NCBI RefSeq assembly: GCF_900129455.1
Contig: NZ_FQVU01000001.1
Span: forward strand, 310,001 to 374,000
Length of the DNA: 64,000 nt
Source of the DNA: Jatrophihabitans endophyticus
GTDB lineage: Bacteria > Actinomycetota > Actinomycetes > Mycobacteriales > Jatrophihabitantaceae
Direction of reading: 5' to 3'
Shown: positions 47,146-54,554 of the stretch, piece by piece
How positions within the stretch are numbered: position 1 is the first letter of the stretch
Layout of the letters: every line of letters begins with the position of its first letter
Translations under genes and position numbers: made by a program
Notes under the pieces: generated by a model
What the model saw: the letters and a program-made list of their open reading frames with translations, nothing else
The model's database searches: none
What the model was told of the DNA's origin: nothing

Positions 47146-48579
47146 ATGGACACGATGCCCGACCCCACCCGCAATGTCGTCGACGGGGTGCTCGTCGACC
47201 CGGGCCACGACGACGTCACCGAGCTCCTCGACCCGGCAACGGAGGACGTCGTCGGCGCTGCGACCCGATCCCGGGCCGACGACGTCGATCGTGCCGTCGC
47301 CGCCGCCGCACGGGCCTTCCCGGGCTGGGCCGCGACTACGCCCGGTGAGCGCAGCCGGGCGCTGCTGCGCCTGGCCGACCTCGTCGAGGAGCACGCGGAG
47401 GAGTTGGCTGCGCTCGAGGTGGCGGTCACGGGCAAGCCGCTGGCGCTGACCGTGGCCGAGGAGATCCTGCCCTCGGCGGATCAGCTGCGCTACTTCGCCG
47501 CGGCCGGACGCTGTCTGGAGGCCCCGGCCTCGGGTGAGTACCTCGCCGGCCACACGTCGGTCGTGCGGCGCGAGCCGCTCGGGGTCTGCGCCCAGGTCAC
47601 GCCGTGGAACTACCCGTTGATGATGGCCGTCTGGAAGATCGGTCCGGCACTGGCCACCGGGAACACCGTCGTGCTGAAGCCGGCCGAGACGACGCCGACC
47701 ACGACCGTCCGGCTGGCGCAACTCGCGGCCGACGTGGTGCCGGCCGGCGTCTTCAACGTCGTCTGCGGCGACCGGGACACCGGGCGCGCGTTGGTCCGAC
47801 ACCCGGATGTCGCGCTGGTGTCGCTCACCGGCAGCACGCGCGCGGGCGCCGAGGTCGGCGGCGCCGCAGGCGGCCTGCTCAAACGACTGCACCTCGAGTT
47901 GGGGGGCAACGCCGCCGTCGTCGTGTGCGCGGACGCCGACCTCGAGTCCGCGGCGGCCGACATCGCCGCGTCGGCGTTCTTCAACGCCGGGCAGGACTGC
48001 GTCGCGGCGAGCCGCGTCCTGGTGGACGCCCGGGTGCACGACGAGTTCGCCGCGGCCGTGGTGGCCGCGGCGGAGGGCACGCGTGCCGGCGGCCCGGCCG
48101 AGCCGGACGCCGACTACGGCCCGCTGAACAACGCCGATCAACTCGCCCGGGTCGAGGCGCTGGTCGCCGGCCTGGGCACGCACGCGGAGGTCCGCACCGG
48201 CGGGGGCCGCCTCGGCGAGCGGGGTTACCTCTTCGCCCCGACGGTGGTGACCGGGGTGCGCCAGGACGACGCGATCGTGCAGGACGAGCTCTTCGCGCCG
48301 ATGCTGACCGTGCAGCCGTTCCGCGATCTCGACGAGGCGCTGCTGCTCGCGAACGGTGTGCCCCAGGGCTTGTCGGCCAGCGTGTGGACCCGCGACCTCG
48401 CGACGTCGGCGCGGCTGTCGCGGGAGCTTCGCTTCGGCTGCGTCTGGATCAACACCCACCTTCGCTTCGCCGCGGAGATGCCGCACGGCGGAGTCAAGGC
48501 GTCGGGCTACGGCAAGGATCTGTCGCGCTTCTCGCTCGATGACTACACGTCGGCGAAGCATGTGATGACCGCGTGGTGA
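47146..48579 (+). CDS. NAD(P)-dependent aldehyde dehydrogenase
   Basis: A 477-aa aldehyde dehydrogenase resembling aminobutyraldehyde/betaine aldehyde dehydrogenases. Catalytic Cys285 (FFNAGQDCVAASR), general-base Glu251 (LELGGNAAV) and Asn155 (TPWNYPLMM) are all present. It is the only gene of its transcription unit. It may oxidise an aldehyde intermediate or clear a toxic one; the substrate is open. The gene ends four bases from the end of the converging SbnB-like gene. Confidence 0.93.
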   Translation: MDTMPDPTRNVVDGVLVDPGHDDVTELLDPATEDVVGAATRSRADDVDRAVAAAARAFPGWAATTPGERSRALLRLADLVEEHAEELAALEVAVTGKPLALTVAEEILPSADQLRYFAAAGRCLEAPASGEYLAGHTSVVRREPLGVCAQVTPWNYPLMMAVWKIGPALATGNTVVLKPAETTPTTTVRLAQLAADVVPAGVFNVVCGDRDTGRALVRHPDVALVSLTGSTRAGAEVGGAAGGLLKRLHLELGGNAAVVVCADADLESAAADIAASAFFNAGQDCVAASRVLVDARVHDEFAAAVVAAAEGTRAGGPAEPDADYGPLNNADQLARVEALVAGLGTHAEVRTGGGRLGERGYLFAPTVVTGVRQDDAIVQDELFAPMLTVQPFRDLDEALLLANGVPQGLSASVWTRDLATSARLSRELRFGCVWINTHLRFAAEMPHGGVKASGYGKDLSRFSLDDYTSAKHVMTAW

Positions 48580-48583
48580 CCGG

Positions 48584-49576
48584 CTAGTCGAGGAAGTCAT
48601 CGACGCGGGTCCCTCCGCCGGCCGCGACGACGCGGTCGTAGACCCAGCGGCCGACGGCGATGTCGAGGATCCCGAGACCGAAGGGCGAGAAGACCGCCGC
48701 GCGGCCGGGGTCGCGGTGCGCGGCGCCGGTCAGCAGGTCGCCGACCGTGCCGGCGATGAACTCACGATCACCGCTTCGCTGCTCGGCGAGCTCCAGCGAC
48801 GTCGCCGCCCGGACGGCGTGATCGACGTCGTCGGTGAAGTTCTGCGACGCGAGGACGAGCTCGGGCGAGAGGTCGCGCAACGAGAGGTGCAGCACCGTCG
48901 GGGCGTGGGCGAGGAGCGCAGGGTCGTGCAGATGCGGCTGGCCCGCGACAGTGGCGACCACCACGACGTCGCACTCGGCGAAGGCGAGCGCGGCATCGGT
49001 GCCGGTGCGGACGTCGCCGGACCTCAGCCTGGTGGCGAAGGCCTCGGCGCGCTCGGCGACGGTGTCGACCACGCGCCAGGCGCCGATCTCCCAGCCCGCA
49101 GCGGCGAAGAAGTCGACGACCGCGCCGGCGATCACGCCCGCACCCAGGATGCCGACGCGGCTCGCGCGGCGGCTGCCCTGCAGCAGCTCGGCCCCGAGGA
49201 CGGCCGAGGCAGCGGTGCGGCTCGCCGAGATCAACGAGCTGGCGAGACAGGCGAGCGGCCGGCCGGTCGCCGTGTCGTTGAGCACGAGCACCGCCGAGGC
49301 CCGCGGGATGCCCTGGTCCAGGTTGCCCGGATAGCTGGCGATCCACTTGACGCCGGAGGTGGCGATGTCGCCGCCGAGGAACGCCGGCAAGGCGATGATC
49401 CGGTCGGCCGGCCGATCCGGGAAGCGGAGGAAGGTGCTGTGCGGCAGGGCGGACGCACCGTCATGGTGCAGCTCGTAGGCGTACCGGACGACGTCGAGGA
49501 CCTCGGCGCGGTTCGGCTCGATCACGGTCCGGACGGCCCGCTCGTCCACGACGACGAAGCTGGGGACGTTGCTCAA
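48584..49576 (-). CDS. sbnB: SbnB-like dehydrogenase (2,3-diaminopropionate pathway)
   Basis: A 330-aa ornithine cyclodeaminase/mu-crystallin family protein. With SbnA-type enzymes, SbnB oxidatively splits N-(1-amino-1-carboxy-2-ethyl)-glutamate to L-2,3-diaminopropionate and 2-oxoglutarate. Seen: the SGVKWIASYPGN block and the NAD loop VGILGAGVIAG. The start is a rare TTG at 49,576, chosen because it overlaps the SbnA-like stop (TTGA), the coupling style of the whole cluster. The pair with the upstream PLP synthase makes the function much more likely than ornithine cyclisation. Confidence 0.88.
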   Translation of the reverse strand: MSNVPSFVVVDERAVRTVIEPNRAEVLDVVRYAYELHHDGASALPHSTFLRFPDRPADRIIALPAFLGGDIATSGVKWIASYPGNLDQGIPRASAVLVLNDTATGRPLACLASSLISASRTAASAVLGAELLQGSRRASRVGILGAGVIAGAVVDFFAAAGWEIGAWRVVDTVAERAEAFATRLRSGDVRTGTDAALAFAECDVVVVATVAGQPHLHDPALLAHAPTVLHLSLRDLSPELVLASQNFTDDVDHAVRAATSLELAEQRSGDREFIAGTVGDLLTGAAHRDPGRAAVFSPFGLGILDIAVGRWVYDRVVAAGGGTRVDDFLD

Positions 49577-50562
49577 CTCTCGGCTCCTTCGATCAGCGTG
49601 CGGTGCACCCACTGCGGGTCGTAGACGGAGTCGAGGTAGGCCTGCCCACCGTCTGGACTGATGCAGGCGATCGTCGGGCGCCTGCCGGTGGGGTTGCGGG
49701 CAAGGTAGCGACGGATGGCCGCGAACACGCTGCCGGTCGAGCCACCACCGAACAGGCCGTGCTCACGGACCAGCTCGTGGCAGGCCCGGACCGCCTCGAG
49801 CTCGGGCACGTGCACGACCTCGTCGATCACCGACATGTCCAGGATCGCGGGCACGATCGTCGAGCCGAGACCGGGAATGTGCCTCGGCGCCGGGGTGTCG
49901 CCGAAGATGCGCGACCCCGCCGCGTCGACGGCGACGACCCGCGCGAGCGGGAACCGCTCGAGGACCCGGTGCGCGACCCCGGTGATGGTGGCGCCCGTGC
50001 CGACGCCCACGAACAGCAGGTCGAGCTCGTCGAGCTCGTCGACGAGCTCGGCGCCGGTGAGGTGGTAGTGCGCGTCCGCGGCGTCGGTGTTGGCGTACTG
50101 GTTCGGCCAGTACGCGTGCGGCAGTGACTCCACGAGCTCGCCGACCCGGGCCAGCCTGGCCGGGAGGTACGCGCCGCTCGGGTCGGGAGTGTGCACGTAC
50201 TCGATCCGCGAGCACACGGCGGCGAGGGTCTGCTCGGTCGTGTGGTTGAGGTACGGATCGACGACCGGCACGAACTCGATCCCCAACGCGCGGCACCGCA
50301 TCGCCAGCGCGAGGGCGAAGTTCCCCGACGAGGACTCGACAACGGTCGTCCGGGCGGTGAGCTCCCCTCGGGCGTAGGCCCGGTCGAGGATCCAACCCGC
50401 CGAGCGGTCCTTGGTACCGCCGTGGAGGTTCGCGGACTCCATCTTGACGACGACGTCGGCGCCGGGCAGGACGAGGCGGCGCACCGGTGTCGTATGCGAA
50501 TGGATACGGCCCGGCATGACCGGACCGCCCACGGGACGCTGCCGGCTGGCAGGTGAGCTCAT
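49573..50562 (-). CDS. sbnA: SbnA-like PLP synthase (2,3-diaminopropionate pathway)
   Basis: A 329-aa cysteine synthase-fold PLP enzyme. SbnA joins O-phosphoserine and glutamate to make the SbnB substrate. Catalytic Lys51 lies in NLHGGTKDRSAGW, the substrate loop is ESSSGNFALALA and the phosphate loop is VGVGTGATITG. Homologous pairs supply diaminopropionate to viomycin, zwittermicin and staphyloferrin B. Here it should provide an NRPS building block. ATG overlaps the stop of the upstream unknown gene. Confidence 0.9.
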   Translation of the reverse strand: MSSPASRQRPVGGPVMPGRIHSHTTPVRRLVLPGADVVVKMESANLHGGTKDRSAGWILDRAYARGELTARTTVVESSSGNFALALAMRCRALGIEFVPVVDPYLNHTTEQTLAAVCSRIEYVHTPDPSGAYLPARLARVGELVESLPHAYWPNQYANTDAADAHYHLTGAELVDELDELDLLFVGVGTGATITGVAHRVLERFPLARVVAVDAAGSRIFGDTPAPRHIPGLGSTIVPAILDMSVIDEVVHVPELEAVRACHELVREHGLFGGGSTGSVFAAIRRYLARNPTGRRPTIACISPDGGQAYLDSVYDPQWVHRTLIEGAES

Positions 50563-51095
50563 ACGCGAACGACGGTGCGGCGGTAGGCATCCACCCACGC
50601 CGGCTCGGCGGCGAGGAACACGTCGTCGCCCTGGACCATGTGCCGGATGACCAGCAGCGGCACCGGCGACGTCAGTGGGTGGAAGTCGGGGTTGTGCAGG
50701 CCGGGCGAGGTGTAGCCGGGGAAGAACTCGCCGAGCATGCGACCGCTGTCGACGGCCACCGGCTTGACCCGGCGGTGCACCTCCAGCAGCTCCGGCACGG
50801 AGATGCCGCGCGCGACGAGCACGATGCAGGCGTACTTGCTGGGAGGACGGCTCAGGCTGCGGTGGGCCTCGAGCAGGTCGACGACCTCGGCCTCGACGGC
50901 CTCGACGCTCTCGCCGCGCAGCACGCCGAAGTGGAGCGCGTCCTCGCGCAGCGCGGCGGGGACATAGGGGCACAGCGGGCCGGACCGGCCGAGGTCGCGG
51001 TGGGGGCGAGCGATCACCACGTCGATCCACGTCGCGACCTCGCGCAGCTCGGCATCCGGCGACGAGGCGGCAGCGGAACGACCGACCAGATCCAC
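50559..51095 (-). CDS. Unknown conserved-looking protein linked to SbnA/SbnB
   Basis: About 178 aa, no signal peptide or membrane segment. It contains a WIDVVIARPHRDLGRSGPLC stretch followed by YVPAAL, which I recall only as part of an uncharacterised family found near biosynthetic genes. The C-terminal half has LVIRHMVQGDDVFLA. First gene of the leftward diaminopropionate operon. GTG at 51,095 is preferred because GGGAGG lies six bases upstream; the ATG at 51,101 would touch that site directly. Function unknown. Confidence 0.75.
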   Translation of the reverse strand: MDLVGRSAAASSPDAELREVATWIDVVIARPHRDLGRSGPLCPYVPAALREDALHFGVLRGESVEAVEAEVVDLLEAHRSLSRPPSKYACIVLVARGISVPELLEVHRRVKPVAVDSGRMLGEFFPGYTSPGLHNPDFHPLTSPVPLLVIRHMVQGDDVFLAAEPAWVDAYRRTVVRV

Positions 51096-51101
51096 TGGCA
51101 T

Positions 51102-51107
51102 CCTCCC
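51102..51107 (-). promoter_or_regulatory. Ribosome binding site deciding the start of the unknown gene
   Basis: GGGAGG on the minus strand, with a six-base spacer to GTG 51,095 and zero spacing to ATG 51,101. Spacing supports the GTG. Confidence 0.6.
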
Positions 51108-51361
51108 GTATGACCGACGACCGCAGCCGAACCGGCATACCGTACCCGGATCGGCCGAAAAACCGCCATCGGCCAAGATCCGTCGCCCGCACGCCGAGGC
51201 CGCCCGTCCGCGGTGCCCGACGCCCGCCGCTGCGCGACGCGCGGGCCTCACGCACGACGACCCAGGCACGCCGCGGCCACCGCCGGGGCCGCGCTGGCGC
51301 ACGGCCGGAGCTGAACCGGTTGCGGCAGCTCCGGTCGTCGAGGCAGCGACAGCGGACCGCC

Positions 51362-51379
51362 TGACAACTTTTCTTGTCA
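51362..51379. promoter_or_regulatory. Inverted repeat TGACAA-N6-TTGTCA, possible operator
   Basis: A perfect 6+6 inverted repeat in the 339-bp divergent region (51,102-51,440) between the diaminopropionate operon and the HTH gene. A third TGACAA stands at 51,390-51,395. The rest of the region is GC-rich with only fragmentary reading frames and I see no gene in it. A binding site for the adjacent HTH protein is a reasonable guess. Confidence 0.45.
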
Positions 51380-51440
51380 ACACGCCTCGTGACAATGCAC
51401 TGCCTGGCTACTACCGGTTCCTCGGATGAGGGGTGAGCAC

Positions 51441-51716
51441 ATGAGCAACGAGAAGAGTGACACCGACGCGTGGCCCGAGTCGATCGAGCAGGACCCCGAC
51501 GTCGAGGCCAAGGACGCGAGCGACCTGCGCCGCATCGGCGAGGCGCTCGGTGGGGTGCAGCGCGCCGACACCGAGCTCGTCGAGGCGGTGGCCGCGGCGA
51601 AGGCGGCCGGCCGGTCGTGGACCGAGATCGCGAACGTGCTGGGCGTCTCGCGGCAGGCGGCCCGGCAGCGTTTCGACGCATTGACGAAGCCCACACCGAC
51701 AATCAATAGGCGCTAG
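51441..51716 (+). CDS. Small helix-turn-helix DNA-binding protein
   Basis: A 91-aa protein: an acidic N-terminus, a helix (DLRRIGEALGGVQRADTELV) and a clear C-terminal HTH (RSWTEIANVLGVSRQAARQRF), similar to sigma-factor region 4-like modules. ATG at 51,441 follows GAGGGG with a good spacing; ATG at 51,426 would add five residues. It is the only likely DNA-binding regulator near the cluster and sits beside a TGACAA inverted repeat. Confidence 0.8.
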   Translation: MSNEKSDTDAWPESIEQDPDVEAKDASDLRRIGEALGGVQRADTELVEAVAAAKAAGRSWTEIANVLGVSRQAARQRFDALTKPTPTINRR

Positions 51717-51765
51717 CTCCACCGGTCGATAGGTGCCCCTAAGAAGTAAGTCCGCTCAACGGATC

Positions 51766-51794
51766 TTGACCCCAACACGGCCCGCACGTAGCCT
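51766..51794 (+). promoter_or_regulatory. Promoter of the secreted I36-like gene
   Basis: TTGACC (51,766-51,771), a 17-bp spacer and TAGCCT (51,789-51,794). A short hairpin (CGTTGC 51,800-51,805 with GCAACG 51,820-51,825) lies in the leader, before GAGGGGG and the ATG at 51,853. Confidence 0.6.
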
Positions 51795-51852
51795 GACGTC
51801 GTTGCGGCTCGGCCTTCGGGCAACGAGCTTTCATGAGACTTGAGGGGGTCTA

Positions 51853-52308
51853 ATGCAACGTTCATTAGGTATTGTGTCGACCGTCGCGTTCGCCTTCATC
51901 ATCGGACTGCCGACAGCAACCGCGGTCGCGGCGCCGCCTGGGATGCCGACGTATCTGACCGGTCGCAGCCAAGCGGCCCGCGCCGTTGGCTGCGACCTGA
52001 TCTTCGATGACACCCAGTTGTGCGTCACCTCTTCGGCGAATTTCACGAGTTGCGTTTTCGGCTGGTACGCCCCTGACTCAAATTTCGCGAACAACTACTA
52101 CCGTACGCAGAGCCAGGATGGCGCAGGCTGCGGCGACCCCAATCACACCGTCGACAACACCATCGACTCCGCCTTCAATTCGTCAGACAGCGCTATCTGC
52201 CTCTACACCAATGCCAACTACGGCGGGTCGGTGCAAAAGCTGGCCGCACACGCGTCAGTGCAAAAGGTGAAATACCACAACGCGTTCTCATCTTGGAAAC
52301 ACTGCTAG
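51853..52308 (+). CDS. Secreted small Cys-rich protein, peptidase inhibitor I36-like
   Basis: A 151-aa secreted protein. Residues 1 to about 27 form a signal peptide ending ATAVAAPP. The mature part has several cysteines, and a C-terminal block (ICLYTNANYGGSVQKL, then FSSWKHC) like the beta/gamma-crystallin fold of Streptomyces metalloproteinase inhibitors (family I36). Its base composition is visibly lower in GC than its neighbours, with more A/T-ending codons, suggesting recent transfer. Strong ribosome site GAGGGGG. A link to the peptide cluster is not evident, though a metallopeptidase inhibitor next to a cluster with an M28 peptidase is noteworthy. Confidence 0.75.
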   Translation: MQRSLGIVSTVAFAFIIGLPTATAVAAPPGMPTYLTGRSQAARAVGCDLIFDDTQLCVTSSANFTSCVFGWYAPDSNFANNYYRTQSQDGAGCGDPNHTVDNTIDSAFNSSDSAICLYTNANYGGSVQKLAAHASVQKVKYHNAFSSWKHC

Positions 52309-52340
52309 GGCATGTCCACGGCTTCGGGCTGGGGCTGAGG

Positions 52341-52655
52341 TCAGATCACTCCGGGCTTCGACCCGCAGCTCATCCACCGCCGTAGTCGGGTCGGGCCGTC
52401 CTGGATCACGTGAGGCGGGTCGTAGCTCGTCGTCCCGCATGCGCGACACAGAAACGAGCGGTGGTTGTTGTCCTCGCCGGCGCATCGGGAGCGCAGGTAG
52501 CCGATGCCGAACCGGCCAGGCCCGACGGCTGCCCGCATTCGGGGTTCTGGCACCGGTCGATCGCGTAGACCTCGCGCCAGTCGCCGTCGCGGGTCTGCTC
52601 GAGGCGGGCCGCGTCGCCGACGGTAGCCTGCGCCTCCAACAGGACCGCGACGCTT
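52341..52655 (-). pseudogene. Frameshifted zinc-ribbon-like gene remnant
   Basis: Two overlapping minus-strand frames look coding only when joined. The upstream frame gives EVYAIDRCQNPECG; after about 52,525 the sense moves to another frame giving GRFGIGYLRSRCAG and FLCRACGTTSYDPPH, ending at a TGA. The CxxxxC and CxxC pairs suggest a zinc-binding protein. No convincing start is seen. It lies just beyond the tRNA 3' end, a common place for leftovers of mobile elements. Confidence 0.4.
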
Positions 52656-52660
52656 CGTGA

Positions 52661-52735
52661 TGGTGGGCGATACTGGGATCGAACCAGTGACCCCTGCCGT
52701 GTGAAGGCAGTGCTCTCCCGCTGAGCTAATCGCCC
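52661..52735 (-). tRNA. tRNA-Val (anticodon CAC)
   Basis: The complement folds as a full tRNA: acceptor GGGCGAT pairs with ATCGCCC, then A and an encoded CCA; anticodon stem CTGCC/GGCAG with loop TTCACAC; T-arm GGTTCGATCC. The anticodon CAC reads GTG (valine). The 3' end points toward the biosynthetic cluster. Confidence 0.97.
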
Positions 52736-52790
52736 GGGACGGCCGTGTCGGGCACCGGGCGAACGGGCCACGACGACAGCGAGGGAAAGA

Positions 52791-54446
52791 TTACCCGGCG
52801 GGGACGACCCAGCGCACGCGGGTACCGGACGGCTCGGCGGCCTCCCACGTGCAGTCGCCGCCGCGCTGGCGGGCACGCTCGGCGATGTTGCGCGTGCCGC
52901 TGTTGTGCGTGGGTGTGCCCATGCCCTTGCCGTTGTCGGTGATGGTCAGCGAGATCAGGCCGTCGCCGGCGCGCAGGACGACGTCCACGGCGGTCGCGCC
53001 GGCGTGCCGGGCGACGTTGGCCAGCGACTCGCGCAGCACCGCCATGAGGTCGTCGCGGACGGCCTCGGCCTCGTAGTCCGGGTCGTCGACGATGGCGTCG
53101 GGCAGGAAACCCAGGATGCGTCGCGACTCGGTGCAGATCTCGTCGACCGCGGTCGTGAGGTCGACCGGGCCGACCGTCCGTCCTCCCCCGAGCTCGAAGA
53201 TCGAGTGCCGCAGGTCCTTGATGGCGATGTCCATCGCCTCCACCGCGGTGTTGATGCGGTCGCGGACGTCGGGGCTGTTGCCGGGGTGGTTCGCGCCCTG
53301 CAGGTACATGCCGGCGGCGAAGAGACGCTGGATGACGATGTCGTGCAGGTCCGCGGCGATGCGCTGCCGGTCCTCGAGCACCGCGATGTGGCCGCCGTGG
53401 CGCTCCAACTGCCCGGCCCGTTCGACGACCTGGCGCTCGAGATCCTCCTTGAGCTCGCCGAGCTCGCGCAGCGTGTTCTCCCGCCGCCGGTCGATGCGCG
53501 ACACCCGCCGGGCGGCGAACCAGCTGATGTAGCCGAGCGCGAGCGCGCAGGCGACGACCAGCAGGGCGAGCGTGGTGGCGACGTCATCGAGCCACCCCTG
53601 CCGCCACGCCAGCAGGCACACGTACCCGATGAGCGGCAGCCCGATCAGCGCCAGCGGCAGCAGTCGGCGCACCAGCAGGGCACCGGCGTCACTGCCCCGC
53701 GCGGCCCAGGTCAACAGGCCGCCGTCGACGGCCGCGAGCGATGCGCCCGCCAGCAGCGCCGACCCGAGGGCCGTGTGCACCGACAGGGTCGTGACCGGAC
53801 GGGCCGAGTACAGCGAGCGGACGTCGTAGAGGTAGCCGAGCAGCGCGACCGCGGCGACGACGAGGGCGACGAACGCCGCGAGCTGCCCCCACCGGCCGCG
53901 GCCGCGGAAGCTGAGCAACCGGCTCAGCGCCAGTGCGATCATGCAGACCAGCGTGAGCGCGGACGGCCGACCCGGGTGCACCGCCGACGCGGGGTCGTCG
54001 AAGAGCAGCTCGTCGAAGCCGGCGCCCGCGCCGACGACGTACTCCCCCACGACCACCACGCCCAGCAGCATCGCCAGCGCCGCGAACCCGTCGCCGACCC
54101 GACGCGGCACCAGCCACGAGAGGGCCAGGAGCAGCAGGCCGATCGCCGAGTCGACCTTGACCCATGCCTGCCCAGGCAGCAGCTGACGCAGCTCGTCGTT
54201 GTCGAGGACGTAGCCGAGCAGCGCCAGCACGGCGAGCGCCGCCGCGGTACCGGCGCAGGCCACCGTGACGTGCGGCATGCTGCCGTGGCGTCGCGCTACG
54301 ACGGTGCCGGCCGGCACGACGATCGGCGCGGCAACCGTGCCCTCGGATGACATGGGGCTGTCTCCACGAGCCGGGAAGTCGGATGGCGTGATGCTAGCGG
54401 GCAGGTCGACGCTCATCGACGCGGCGGCCGCCGGGTCAGCGCTCAC
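52791..54446 (-). CDS. Membrane sensor histidine kinase
   Basis: Up to 551 aa. The N-terminal half has about eight to ten membrane helices (about 55-330). A coiled region (ENTLRELGELKEDLERQVVE) follows, then a HisKA_3 dimerisation domain with the phospho-accepting histidine in DRQRIAADLHDIVIQRLFAAG. The C-terminal ATPase has NVARHAGA and DNGKGMG. Such kinases pair with LuxR-type response regulators; none is visible here. Start uncertain: GTG 54,446, ATG 54,416 and ATG 54,353 are all possible. The signal sensed is unknown. Confidence 0.88.
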   Translation of the reverse strand: MSADPAAAASMSVDLPASITPSDFPARGDSPMSSEGTVAAPIVVPAGTVVARRHGSMPHVTVACAGTAAALAVLALLGYVLDNDELRQLLPGQAWVKVDSAIGLLLLALSWLVPRRVGDGFAALAMLLGVVVVGEYVVGAGAGFDELLFDDPASAVHPGRPSALTLVCMIALALSRLLSFRGRGRWGQLAAFVALVVAAVALLGYLYDVRSLYSARPVTTLSVHTALGSALLAGASLAAVDGGLLTWAARGSDAGALLVRRLLPLALIGLPLIGYVCLLAWRQGWLDDVATTLALLVVACALALGYISWFAARRVSRIDRRRENTLRELGELKEDLERQVVERAGQLERHGGHIAVLEDRQRIAADLHDIVIQRLFAAGMYLQGANHPGNSPDVRDRINTAVEAMDIAIKDLRHSIFELGGGRTVGPVDLTTAVDEICTESRRILGFLPDAIVDDPDYEAEAVRDDLMAVLRESLANVARHAGATAVDVVLRAGDGLISLTITDNGKGMGTPTHNSGTRNIAERARQRGGDCTWEAAEPSGTRVRWVVPAG

Positions 54447-54554
54447 GTCGGTCCCGCTCGTCCACGCTGCGTGATTCGCGCGTTTCGACCCCCACGGATT
54501 CGCGGGACGGACGCAACGCCCACGACGCCGGTCGTCCGGCGTCCGCCCCCGGGT

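Noticed and set aside
48584-49576. Ornithine cyclodeaminase making proline
   Set aside because: The family is right but the adjacent, coupled SbnA-like gene makes the SbnB function much more probable.
48584-50562. Siderophore cluster of the staphyloferrin B type, because of SbnA/SbnB
   Set aside because: No IucA/IucC-like synthetases, citrate synthase or siderophore uptake genes are present; the pair more likely feeds the NRPS.
45959-50562. Tuberactinomycin (viomycin/capreomycin) cluster
   Set aside because: Ser, Dap and a VioC-type oxygenase fit, but no VioD-like capreomycidine synthase is seen, and FAAL and LysW genes do not belong to that pathway.
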